Shown here one piece after another: positions 20,408-29,939 of a stretch of DNA of 29,939 nucleotides. The stretch comes from Heterotrichella gracilis (Eukaryota > Sar > Xanthophyceae > Tribonematales > Xanthonemataceae). Both the position numbers and the translations under genes were made by a program. The notes under the pieces are model-generated. The model ran no database searches. It saw nothing but the letters and a program-made list of their open reading frames with translations, and had not been told where the DNA came from. Each line of letters starts with the position of its first letter. Positions within the stretch are counted from its first letter, which is position 1. The stretch spans positions 1 to 29,939 of the forward strand of contig JAULBX010028360.1 in NCBI GenBank assembly GCA_032358255.1, in the 5' to 3' direction.

Positions 20408-20846
20408 TGTGACGATAGCTCGACCAACTGAGAAAAGGACAAGTGATCGCATGTCACAGCAGGCATATATCTGATATATATACCATACTGTTACTTTCCT
20501 CCCCCTCTGCTCTATTGGCGTCCTCGTCAAGTGCCGGGATTATTTCACCCACCCATATAGACCCAGGCGCGGTCAGGGCACGACACCGTGGCTTAGGAGA
20601 TAGACCTTTTTGATGACCAGCAGGCTCTACCGAATTAGTTGGACCCACGTCGGATTATGCGTCCCATACCACATATCCCAAGATCATCAACCCAGAAAAT
20701 AGAGTACCGGCCCAGGATCTGGGTATCGAACTGGAGACCAGTCGCCCTCTGAAACCACTGTGACGATAGCTCGACCAACTGAGAAAAGGACAAGTGATCG
20801 CATGTCACATCAGGCATATATCTGATATATATACCATACTGTTACA
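20408..20846 (-). mobile_element. TRIM-like miniature LTR retroelement, copy 2, complete
   Basis: LTRs at 20408-20495 and 20759-20846 are each 88 bp and differ at two bases. The element is flanked by the perfect 5-bp target duplication ACACG (20403-20407 and 20847-20851). In minus-strand sense the 5' LTR is followed after one base by TGGTTTCAGAG (20747-20757), like an initiator Met tRNA primer site. A G-rich polypurine tract, AGGGGGAGGAA (20496-20506), touches the 3' LTR. The internal part is about 263 bp and non-coding. Relative to copy 1 it lacks 21 bp in the middle and 4 bp beside the primer site. The near-identical LTRs and intact duplication show a fairly recent insertion. Confidence 0.87.
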
Positions 20847-20851
20847 ACACG

Positions 20852-22894
20852 CGAGGGGCCCAACTCTGGGCAACGCAACCATAGTACCTAGGGAGGAGAT
20901 ATGTTGGACAAGCCTAGAGTAACAGGTCGGAAAACAGGGGAAGCCTACTAAGCCTACACTAGAGGCGACATTGCCGTAGTATCTAGGGACAACGTATTAT
21001 GAGGCCACCATGGGCAATCATGGGTAGGGCATAGTTATACTCCACTGTGTTGGAGGATAAAAAGACAGCGTGATCCCGCGTTGCAACCAGCGTATAGCCA
21101 TCAAAGTGTTTCCCATAAAGTATCATAAGCGGGACAATATCAATCAATCTCACCGGAGGGGCATAGTATGTAAATGGGCAGCTACATGTTTATGAGCATG
21201 ACATGCCTTTGTCTGCCTCCTTCAGATACTTCAGAGCGCCCGGTGTGGAGTATGCATGTGCATCTTGCTATCCAGCTCAGGCTGCCGCAACATGTCGGAA
21301 GTCCTCAACGTCACAAATCGTTCAAACCGCTCAAACCCAAAAGGAAGACCGACAATAGCTGTAGCCGCAGTGGTGTTTTTGCGCCAAAAATCATTTTTTT
21401 GCTCTCTCCGCTAATTCCGCTAATGCGCCGCTCGACGTCCGAATTAACGGAATCAGCAAACTTAAGCCTGTACGAAGCCAAAGGGATGGATAGGGGATTG
21501 TTTACGACTCTGTTCGAGTTAATAAAAAGTTAACGTACGACGCTGATATCCCACTACGGCTATGGCTAATGAAGCTGCACATGCATGCGACCTCCGAAAA
21601 TTGAAACACGTTTTTTGAACTCGCATCGAATCAGTGGCTGCCACCACACTGCACCTTTGCACATTCTTTTTGTACACGGTGCATGTTCCGCAATACAACC
21701 CGAGTAGTGCACACCCCACACACCCGCGCAGTTTTACGAGGCTGCGGATTATATGTGCCTTGAGGGCCCACCCAATGTGTCGCCCACCTCATATTTCATC
21801 AACCGATGATACACAACATTTTTTGGCCGGTGCAACAACTTGATGCAAGCTTGTTTTTCTTACTTATAATCCGCAGTGGTAGGTGTTGGGTACGCTATCT
21901 TGTTAAAAAACATTCAATACATGTAATTGTGTAAGTAAATGTTTTGCGTCACTCGAAAAATGTACACTACTTATTTTCCGATGCATCTGTGCCATGCTGC
22001 TGCCATGCCTCCTGCCCCAAAACCAGCCCATTCAAACCTGAAATCACCCCTGCCTGGGCTTGGAACTACTAGAACTGGGCACATGCACACCCCCTGAAAA
22101 CCTGGTTCGAAACCACATGAATGTTTCTTCCAGGGGGGTTTCTTCAGCCCCAATCCCAACACGTGCCAAAAGTTCAAACGTGAGACCCCCATTAACGGTC
22201 TTGGAAACTGTGCCACGAGTACATGAGCGTGGAGGTGTGGGTGGGGTAGGGAAGGTTTTGAGGGCAACTTTGCTTTAGCGCTTACCTCGATGACAACCAG
22301 TTGTTTTGGTCCGTTCGTAACAACGGCAAAGTTTTGCCGTCCCATTGGCACGAGTTTGCAAATAGGGTTTCAACTGATTGCAACAGCTAGGATGGGGGGC
22401 ATAAAGTGTGCACGATAGTACGGGGGCAGAGGTGGTATCGATCGAACATGTTTGTTGGGGGCCCAACCTTTTGTATCGAACGTGTTTGTGTGGGGTTAGC
22501 CTTATTTACCTAATGAAAGTGTAACGAGATGTCTATTTTAGCAGCAGCTTTGGATTGAATTTGAAGAATGTGGTCATTTGCCGTTCTTAGCTTATGTACT
22601 ATATGTACTCTTCAAGTTGTACGTTGTCTTGCTGTGGTGCACTTGCACCGTCATAAGCTTGGTTAGCTCGTTGTCTAGTAGATGCACGGTAAAAGGGAAT
22701 GCAAATCGTAGAAGGTGCATCTCTGTGTCTTGCCTTCACCATGCAGCCTTATTCCGAGAAGGTGCACTGCTATGAGACAACAGGTGCATGCCCATCGTGC
22801 TAGTTGCCTTGAAGTGCTCAGTAGGCGCGATGCTATGGAAAAACCAGTGCACGTACTGCTAGCCTTCTAATGAGCTAGATCATCGTGTGGACCC
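20852..22894. other. No supported gene
   Basis: Open frames such as 21174-21533 (plus) and 22351-21971 (minus) show no motif I recognise. The minus-strand frame ends at a plausible donor (CATCGAG|GTAAGC), but nothing joins to it. A tandem near-duplication of ATCGAACRTGTTTGT lies at about 22440-22490. Confidence 0.3.
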
Positions 22895-22955
22895 CAACAC
22901 CCTACACTCGGGTAATGACTAGATGATCTAGTCATTACCCCAGTGTAGGGTGTTG
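22895..22955. repeat. Near-perfect hairpin, 29-bp arms, 3-base loop
   Basis: The left arm 22895-22923 begins CAACACCCTACACT and the right arm 22927-22955 ends AGTGTAGGGTGTTG. 28 of 29 positions pair, with loop TGA. If transcribed it would fold into a small dsRNA; it could also be a foldback element or a replication palindrome. Confidence 0.75.
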
Positions 22956-25623
22956 CTGTCTAGGGCCCAGGTATAACCCTAGGTTAAAGTATTAGAAAAT
23001 CCAGTGGCTTTAAGTAACAACGGCATTTCTATTAAAACAAGACTGTGTTGTACTTTACTTTTGTGCAAATATTTAAATGTTGCCTTTTTCTATTTTCTAT
23101 CGGCCCGACTCAAAAGGCTGTCCGCAGTGAAACCCTAAAAAGAAACCTTTTGTGAATCAGAAACGCGCGGGAAAGCGCCACACATTTTATCTACACAAGC
23201 ACAACTTCGCTTGGGGTCGACTATTTGGAAGTTGGGGATTTTCCAGAAGGAGAAAGAGAAGGTGGGAAAAACATCCTTTTTTAAATTGTAACATATTTTC
23301 TTTGTATGTACCCTGTGGATGCCTCCCCGGTACGCCCAAACCCCTCTTATGTCATGCATACACACCGCTACAAAGAACGCATAGCGCAAGCGCACTTCGA
23401 TAACGAGCGATAGTCTCGTTCCCAGGGCCTGCAGTTCTCAAAATGCAACACCCCTATGCAAATGCCTTTTAAGACCGACCCTGGGTTTGAGGTGTGCAAT
23501 ACAGCAGTTTCAGTATAAGTTTCGTGAGGTCTCACTTCCGTTTTTAAATGGCAATGCCTAAGGGGTTTGGTAGATTACACAATTTTGTGTCAGACTAGTC
23601 GAACTACACCGCATTTTTGGAGATGTTACCGAAGGGATGTAGATTATTGGCGCCGTGTGTGTGCAGTTTCCGTGGAGGTTCGGTGGGTGGCATGGGAGGT
23701 GGTGGGTAGATGAAACATATCGGGAAGGCAAGGCGGCGGAAAGATGGTTGCCAGTGGATGGGGCTCGAACTTTGAAGGATTGAAGGTGCACCTTGTGTCT
23801 ATTTTTTGGGCACGATTGTTTTTTTTTTTTTTTTTGGTATTAGTTTCTGTAGTTTCGAGACTACGGTTGAAGTGGGGGCTATGACACAAGCATGTTCAAT
23901 GCCAATGCGAATCCTACACGAAAGTCGGAACATCTCAAAGATCTCGAGTATCTTGAGATCGGCAATCATTCTTGCACATGCCACGCAAAGGAATTGAATA
24001 CATGGCAAAGTGTATGCCATTCGTTGGTCATGCTGGATTGGAGTTCCTTGTGGGCCTTAGGCGTATCAACCCCCTGTTCGTGGCACGTTTAATGGCCAGG
24101 CAGCACGTGGGAGGGTAAGATAAAGCCTGGGGTTTACCTACCGGGATGATAACCCTACACCGTTGTCACCCCTTTGCTAACCCTTTGCCTTCTTTACTTT
24201 ATCATGCATCGGATTGGATTGTCCGGTAGACGTCCTTGTCACCCAGGTTGTTGCCAACACTTCCTAAGAAATGAAAAATAGGGTTGTGCGTCAACAATCA
24301 AAACCCACACAAAGCCCTTAAAGCCCTCAGCCATTAATGAAAAAGGCATTGTAGAGTAGACTCGAGTCGATGACCAAGGGTACCCAACGCGCTACATTAA
24401 TTAATTATTTGCTTGCGCGTTAGTGCGTTGTTATCAATTCATTATTTGCGGCCTGCGAGGCCACTGTGCATTAGCTCAAAGCTTGGATACGTAAGTTATA
24501 GTAGTCCCGAAGAGATGCAAATTAGCAGCGCAACTTTTTATGACTCCCACGGCGTTACTTGCTCGTCCAAACTTCATGCCACATCGATTCGGTTCGAATA
24601 CCTTCCATTGTACGGGCTCCAAAGATGTTGCTCTACTTTTGGACATTGTTGAAATAGGCCAAGACGAACATTCTTAACAAACGTATTTGAATGTTTCCAG
24701 TGACTTTTCAGCAACAAATAAATCAATAAGTTGGGCACCAAACCGTGCAATGAGTTTGAACTGGATGCCAAGTCCTTTTTCATTCTTTGGTATTCTTAGC
24801 AAAAGACACAATGGCAGCCTTACAAACATAGTTGCCTCCCATTTGGGCGTGCCGGGCTGCAGTGTGTGCGACGTAAGGGGGTGCAGGGTACGCGGGGTGG
24901 TAATTAATTGGCACTACCCCTGCGGGATACATGCGGGGTACTTGAATTCATTGTGTTTTGAGGTGCGGGTTCAGTGCGTGTTAGGTGTATTACCTATGTA
25001 TTTTTGGGGTGCACGTTGCGTTTCCGACTGTAACGGTAATCACTATTATTACATTACTACCCTTGCTATAAATGTATATGGTGATTAATTGTGCCCCTTG
25101 GACGAAGATTCTGAATTACTGTGAATGACAGTTGTTCCAAGATTATGAGCACGTATATCATGTACATTGACGTCATTGGCATGGCCCTGCAATGCAATGC
25201 AATGCAATGCAATGCTATGCCCATTACCAAACACACCCTGTGTTCTACCAGACTTGGCCATTGATACGGCACCACTCGTTATCAACCTGCAATGGTTGTA
25301 GTGTCCCCGCATGCTGTCCCGTGCAAAGGTTATAGTCACACTGGAGCGCATACTAGGAAGCGTATCATGCTCTACACAAACAGACAAGCAAAGGCCTTCA
25401 AATACCAGGCACTTTGCCAGACTACCAACACTCCCTGAATTCATTTCACTATAATATCCAACCTTGATATTGCTACTCTAATTAAACCCTAAATGTCAAG
25501 TATTTTCCAATAACAATCCTGCATCAGCCAAGCCACTCCCTGCCCTCCCCAAACTTACCCTAAACTCTAATAAAAGTGCATTCCATGAGCCTTTTGCAAT
25601 ACCAATTGTTTTTTGGATAACCA
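22956..25623. other. No supported gene
   Basis: No frame here is convincing. A poly-T tract lies at about 23819-23836. A 60-codon minus-strand frame after a CTGCAG acceptor (24856-24674) reads smoothly, but I do not recognise it. A pentamer array is described separately. Confidence 0.3.
25190..25217. repeat. AATGC pentamer microsatellite
   Basis: Five consecutive AATGC units, followed by a CTATGCCC break. Confidence 0.85.
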
Positions 25624-25790
25624 TGTTAGTTATTTAGTTAGTTACATGCATTCCAGCAAAATAGCCAGATTAGCAGTCAGTCTTGCCCATACGGCGCCAC
25701 GCAGCTCTTTCCTGGCACTGTTTGAACCATTTATTGATCCCACGGGACTTGAGGTCCTGCTGGAGTAGGATAACCCCGTAAACTACGTAA
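25624..25790 (-). mobile_element. LINE 3' end, 5'-truncated, copy A
   Basis: The minus-strand frame ends LKSRGINKWFKQCQERAAWR and then RMGKTDC and a stop near 25671. The pattern DL..RGI..W...CQ.R..WR is typical of the extreme C-terminus of LINE ORF2 proteins. After about 30 bp of 3' sequence comes a tail of TAAC units (25624-25645), the kind of short tandem 3' end many LINEs have. The upstream break lies somewhere near 25790 and is not sharply visible. Bases 25641-25699 recur at 29881-29939. Confidence 0.55.
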
Positions 25791-25812
25791 ACCACGTCGG
25801 ACATGCCTTCAC

Positions 25813-27065
25813 ATGCTTGCAGGCACACTCCATCGCACTCCCTCTGCACATGTCCGCCCAGGTCGCCCACCGCGTCCGCCTGCCTACCCCGCAACCACAA
25901 CGGTAGCACCTGCCACCACTGCATCCCGAAAGCCTTGTCACGGAGACCAAGCGTCACTGCGCTTGTCAAGTCGTGAATGCATGGAGTGCCCGCCAATGAG
26001 ACAGCCTATGGGGTTTGTTGGACCCGTGTTGCGGTGGTGTGACCCTTCCACTGGTCAGCGTACCCGGCTACAACAGCACGCCTTGGATGCTGCACAGGGG
26101 TATATGCTTGGGGAGCAGCTGGGTGCGGGGACATATGGCGTAGTCTACATGGCAAAATGCACAAGAACGGGCGCCTCGGTATGTGGATGCAAAATGTTCT
26201 TTTTTTGTTGTTGTTATTTATTGTTGCGTACGAGCCTCGGGCACAGTGTACTTTCTCCCGTTTGCCCTTCATTGTGGTGCCCTGGTGTGGTGCCCTGGTG
26301 CGAGCCTGTGGCCCCCTAACTATGCCTATGTGCGTTCACTTTCTTTCTGTCTTTCTAGTGCACATTGTCATTGCTTTGGAAAATGTGGGAACACAGTAAC
26401 GGTTACAATACACAACAACACACGAGAAAGAAGTCCAACCCCCTGGTCACCCTTTACCTTGGTATGTGTGCAGTTGCATGCAACGTTGTACTAGGTAGTG
26501 ATTTATGCCACTCCAAAGATGTATGCCTTGTTGTGTGAATATGCATCAACTGCATGTTTCAAACTGACTAATGCTCCTTCAATGTGCCTATCCATTTGGA
26601 CCACTAGGGGGTAAACCTGGTCTCCTTCTTCCTCCAATGTTTTGTGGTTTACCCTTGCTAATTTGGGAAAAAGTTTAGGCCCCTGTTATCTAATTTGCAT
26701 CTCTTGCTGAGTTAGCTGAGCGGCCAAGCCTCACATGATAATGGTGTAGATGGTGGCGCAAAGGCAATCTCTTGCTTGCAGGTTGCAATTAAGTATGTGC
26801 AGGTTGTCAACATGCGCGTTTTGGACCTGGTGGTGCGGGAGGTTCTCAATATGAGGGCAGTGACAGGCCATCCACACGTAGTGGCATTTAAGGAACTGTT
26901 TCTGACAGCTACGGGGGTGGGCATAGTGATGGAATATGTGAACGGGGGGGAGCTGTCGCAAATGATGGACGAAGCGGGAGTGTTGTCTGAGATGAATGCA
27001 CGCACCCTTTTCCAAGAGTTGGTGGATGCTGTGGACTTCATGACTTTGAGGGGAATCGCAAATAG
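25813..27065 (+). CDS. SnRK2-like protein kinase, exons 1-2 of a second copy (partial)
   Basis: Exon 1 (ATG 25813 to 26178) encodes a Pro/Thr-rich N-terminus. The segment it shares with the 2154-5203 kinase follows: GFVGPVLRWCDPSTGQ and the Gly loop LGAGTYGVVYMAKC. Exon 2 (26782-27065, 284 nt, same length as in the paralogue) starts at VAIKYVQ with the ATP-binding lysine and ends GIANR, so NRD again replaces HRD. Splice phases (0, then 2) match. Exons 3-5, which carry DFG and APE, do not appear between 27066 and the end of the window. They may lie beyond a long intron, or the copy may be broken. The N-terminus upstream of the shared part is not alignable, so the true start is uncertain. Confidence 0.75.
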
Positions 27066-27562
27066 GTGAGGGGATATATGTATTGGCAAGCTTCCATCAC
27101 GATAGGCGGGTTCACACATTGCACACATCAAGAGTTTGCTAGCGTGTGGTTGCCATGCTGCATGTTTGTGGTAGAATAATCTGGGTTGAGGGTGTGACAG
27201 AATTAGCACGATTGGCTGGCTTACTTGAGTGCTTACTTATGTGCGTTATGCGTTCAAGCAGTACAGTCATTTTGGCAATACTATGACCTTAGTTAAGAGG
27301 GCATTTACACCCGAGTTTCATAGGAGGGACCTAGGCGAGCTCCTAGTAAAACCGGAGACCTGGGCGAAGCCTGTGCTCCAAGCCAAAATCCAAATTGCCA
27401 GTGGGACTCTCTTCAAATGTCCTCATTACCTTACACTTTTGGAAAGGGTCCCATTGTAGGTGCCCACGTTTCTCGAAGGTGCCTAAGGTGCCCACTGGCA
27501 GCCCTGTTTTCATCGCATCGCATGGCACCTGTTTCGGTATTGCATATATTGCAAGGCATGCT

Positions 27563-27658
27563 ATTGGTTGGTGGAATGACTTCGAATAGTTTGGACGTGC
27601 ACCAACATTGGTTGGTGGAATGACTTGGAATAGTTTGAACGTGCACCGACATTGGCTG
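27563..27658. repeat. 44-bp tandem repeat, about 2.2 units
   Basis: ATTGGTTGGTGGAATGACTT starts at 27563 and again at 27607 with few changes, and a third unit begins at 27651 before diverging. Confidence 0.75.
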
Positions 27659-29797
27659 AGTTGGCTTTGCATGCTGGTGGAGGTGGTTCTCCTAGTTCTC
27701 CATGCTCCCTTGCAAATCTGCTACCTCGAAACTTTACATTTGGAGCAGCGTAACCATCATCTCCCAATGGGCTTTTGCTATTTATAACATATAGAGGTTT
27801 AGCATGATTTTTGAATTTCGGTTGGTGTGTGCATGGGATTCGCCAACGTGGCGTCAGACCATCCCCTCGAAGGGCTCCCAAAGCGGAGCGCAAGGGCCCT
27901 TTTGCCCAGTCCCCAAACACTTGGGAGCAACCGGGGAGCTTAGGAAGGACGTACGGGAATACCCTCTTAGGCTAGTACTTGTTTACATATTGCAAAATTT
28001 TTTATTATGACCACCTAAAAATATTTTTCAATATACGCGGGTTGAGCGCCCCAGACGCTCAGAAAAATGGGCGACGCAAGTGTTCTAAACCCTAGTGAGA
28101 TGGTTGATTATACGACTACGTAAACGAGAGGGATGTGTGTGGGCGATGCACACAATCTTGAGAAGTTTATGCGCATGCATAACAAAGTGGTTAAATGACT
28201 CGGGGCAATGTACGCCTTTGGCCTTCGTTTCCTCGTGCTCGCAAGTTGCCATGGAAGGGCATTGGTTCTAATTTTGACGCCAGCCATCCTAGCGGGCCCG
28301 TTGCCATTGGTCAACCCAGTTGCAAGTAAGCCACCGAAGGCTTTGTCAACGGTGTGCTTAGCTGTTGTATACCCTATTTGATACGTTTCGAAGCCTGCTA
28401 AAGGGCGAGGGCTTCACACGGTTACCATTAGGGGGTTTGGCTGGTGGTGTCAGGGGGGGAGTGGTCAACTGCCAGGGCAGATATAAGGGGCTGGTAATAT
28501 TTTTTCTGCTGAAACAGTATCCTAGGCAACCCATTTCAGACCCAACAGGTACATTTGTTAGGGCCCCAATCTCCGGTATTTCGGTCCTTTCGCGGGTGCC
28601 TGAGAGCACAACCTTTGTGCGCACGTGGTCGAGTTTGCACTGCGAAGGAAACCTTCCTAGGCCCTCATTGTCGACGGGTCTAACGTGTCGCAAATTGCTG
28701 ACGTGTCGAAGGGGTCGAACTATAGGGGGCTCCTCCCAGAGGGCGTCGCCCCAAATTGTCTTTGAACAACTTTTTGGCCTGATGAAACTCAATTTCGTAA
28801 AGCTCATACGACTTGCAACGACGTCTTATAAACTAGATTGACACATTGACAACCCTTACGATTGTTTGACCAGTTTTAGAACAATCGAAAATATGATTGC
28901 CAAAAACATTTTGAGGTAGCTATGTCTAGACTGTTTGCACTGCATGCGTTCCAGCAACACAATCAGTTAGCAGGCTGCCATGAATGCCTTGCACAAACGA
29001 GTCTTGTCTTGTCACTGCTTATACCATATGTTTAGGGTTTAGCGTTTGAGATATATATCCCAAGTATTAGCTTAATACAATCCTAGAGTGGAAAGTGACA
29101 CCCTAGACACCCGCCCTATTATGCCAAATGAGCTTGTGTAATGCACCATATGTAGCACCAGTGCGATATTTCCGCATCTAGGCAGTTGAAACGGTGCCCA
29201 AATTGGTGAACATGTGAACCACTTCCATCACTTGTCCATTGGAAAATGGTTTAGGCTCCTCAAATTGAGCTTTTGCCAGTACCATATGCCACTACCACTA
29301 CTACCACATGCCGCGGGAACCATAATAACCCACACATTCCCCAAAAGATTGTGGGGCTCGGAACGCAAGAACGCATATAAATATGCCAAATATTTCTAGT
29401 GTACGCCAGTTCATGATTTTGTAAATGTCTGTTATGGGGTATTTTAGCATAGTGGTGGCACTCTCGGCCAAATTGGGCATAACTTTTGAGAACATATTCG
29501 GAATCTGCACTCGACATCTGTACCATGTTTGAAAAATGGTGCATGAAACGCTGAAAATGCCCATATTTCGGTCGCAAAGTCATTCAAATTTAAAACCAGT
29601 CAAAATTGTCTCGAAATCGGCGTGCAAAACGACTCGAAACGACGTCGAAAAAACACCAAGCTTTTTTCGAAAAGCGTAGATACGCTTCTCATTGAGTTAC
29701 CTTTGCCGCACCGTTTTTGAAAGTTTGAAATTCGTCGGGAATCGGGACCATGGTCCTCGGCCCCAGAGTGGGAAATCAGAGAGTGCCAGCACTAGGG

Positions 29798-29805
29798 TAT
29801 ATAAA
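29798..29805 (+). promoter_or_regulatory. TATA-like motif TATATAAA
   Basis: It lies in GGGTATATAAACATG, about 60 bp before the LINE tail. With no gene visible after it, it may be chance. If real, the LINE inserted just downstream of a promoter. Confidence 0.2.
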
Positions 29806-29863
29806 CATGTGTAAATTTGTTTGTTTTACACACATTACACACATCCCCATAGCTGATAAATTT

Positions 29864-29939
29864 GGTTAGTTAGTTAGTTAGTTACATGCATTCCAGCAAA
29901 ATAGCCAGATTAGCAGTCAGTCTTGCACATGCGGCGCCA
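29864..29939 (-). mobile_element. LINE 3' end, copy B, running out of the window
   Basis: Bases 29881-29939 repeat 25641-25699 with two mismatches, covering the last codons (WRRMCKTDC and stop) and the 3' tail. The TAAC tail here is more regular (29864-29884). The rest of the element lies beyond the window. Confidence 0.55.

Larger units (their letters stand above)
27066..29863. other. No supported gene; would be intron 2 if the second kinase is intact
   Basis: I searched for the exon 3 signature (GGACATCAA.. encoding DIKLEN) and did not see it. Overlapping frames on both strands at 28358-28841 have no recognisable domain. A 44-bp tandem repeat and a TATA-like motif are listed separately. 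Confidence 0.35.

Noticed and set aside
24674-24856. 60-codon minus-strand frame after a CTGCAG acceptor (contains LGIQFKLIARFGAQLIDLF)
   Set aside because: It reads like protein, but there is no partner exon, no known family and no second copy; too short to call.
25190-25217. Pentamer array considered as a possible CRISPR-like or regulatory array
   Set aside because: Units are contiguous with no spacers; it is a simple microsatellite.
28358-28841. Overlapping open frames of about 150 codons on both strands
   Set aside because: Both strands being open reflects local composition; neither translation shows a domain, and kinase exon 3 is not in either.

Overview
This window looks like nuclear DNA of a chlorophyte green alga, probably of the Chlamydomonadales type. 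That placement is inference. It rests on spliceosomal introns with GT..AG borders, a plant-type SnRK2-like kinase, a restriction-like-endonuclease LINE of the kind common in green algae, and degenerate CCCTAAA telomere-type repeats. Base composition is moderate, gene density is very low, and most of the window is repeats and their decay products. No rRNA, tRNA, CRISPR array or prokaryotic operon was found.

Layout from left to right. Bases 1-611 hold strong hairpins. A miniature LTR element (TRIM) occupies 612-1083 and a short SINE-like repeat 1353-1520. An intact five-exon kinase gene lies on the minus strand (2154-5203), with a hAT-type MITE remnant just upstream (5374-5785). Exons of a small membrane-protein gene lie on the minus strand (6709-7463), and a diverged paralogue lies in inverted orientation on the plus strand (10258-11132, perhaps to 11615). 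Between the two copies are a CpG/GC-rich island (8680-9170) and a long cysteine-rich open frame on the minus strand (9481-10214). A complete hAT MITE with 8-bp target duplications is at 11930-12489. A frameshifted pogo/Tigger-like transposase is at 15434-17783, and the frameshifted 3' end of an RLE-type LINE at 18061-18904. A minisatellite, telomere-like repeats and a second complete MITE (19404-19986) follow, the latter two inside a pair of inverted repeats. A complete TRIM with ACACG target duplications is at 20408-20846. Bases 20850-25620 have no gene I can support, but contain a near-perfect 29-bp-arm hairpin. A LINE 3' end (25624-about 25790) precedes the first two exons of a second kinase gene (25813-27065, plus strand). 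The window ends inside another copy of the same LINE 3' end.

The two kinase genes share intron position, phase and exon 2 length (284 nt), and both have NRD in place of the usual HRD catalytic triad. The two membrane-protein copies share a 142-nt exon and conserved splice phases. Both pairs therefore arose by duplication with inversion. The best candidates for little-described biology are the TRIM family (LTRs of about 88 bp, iMet-like primer site, polypurine tract), the hAT MITE family, and the paired membrane-protein genes, whose family I do not recognise.
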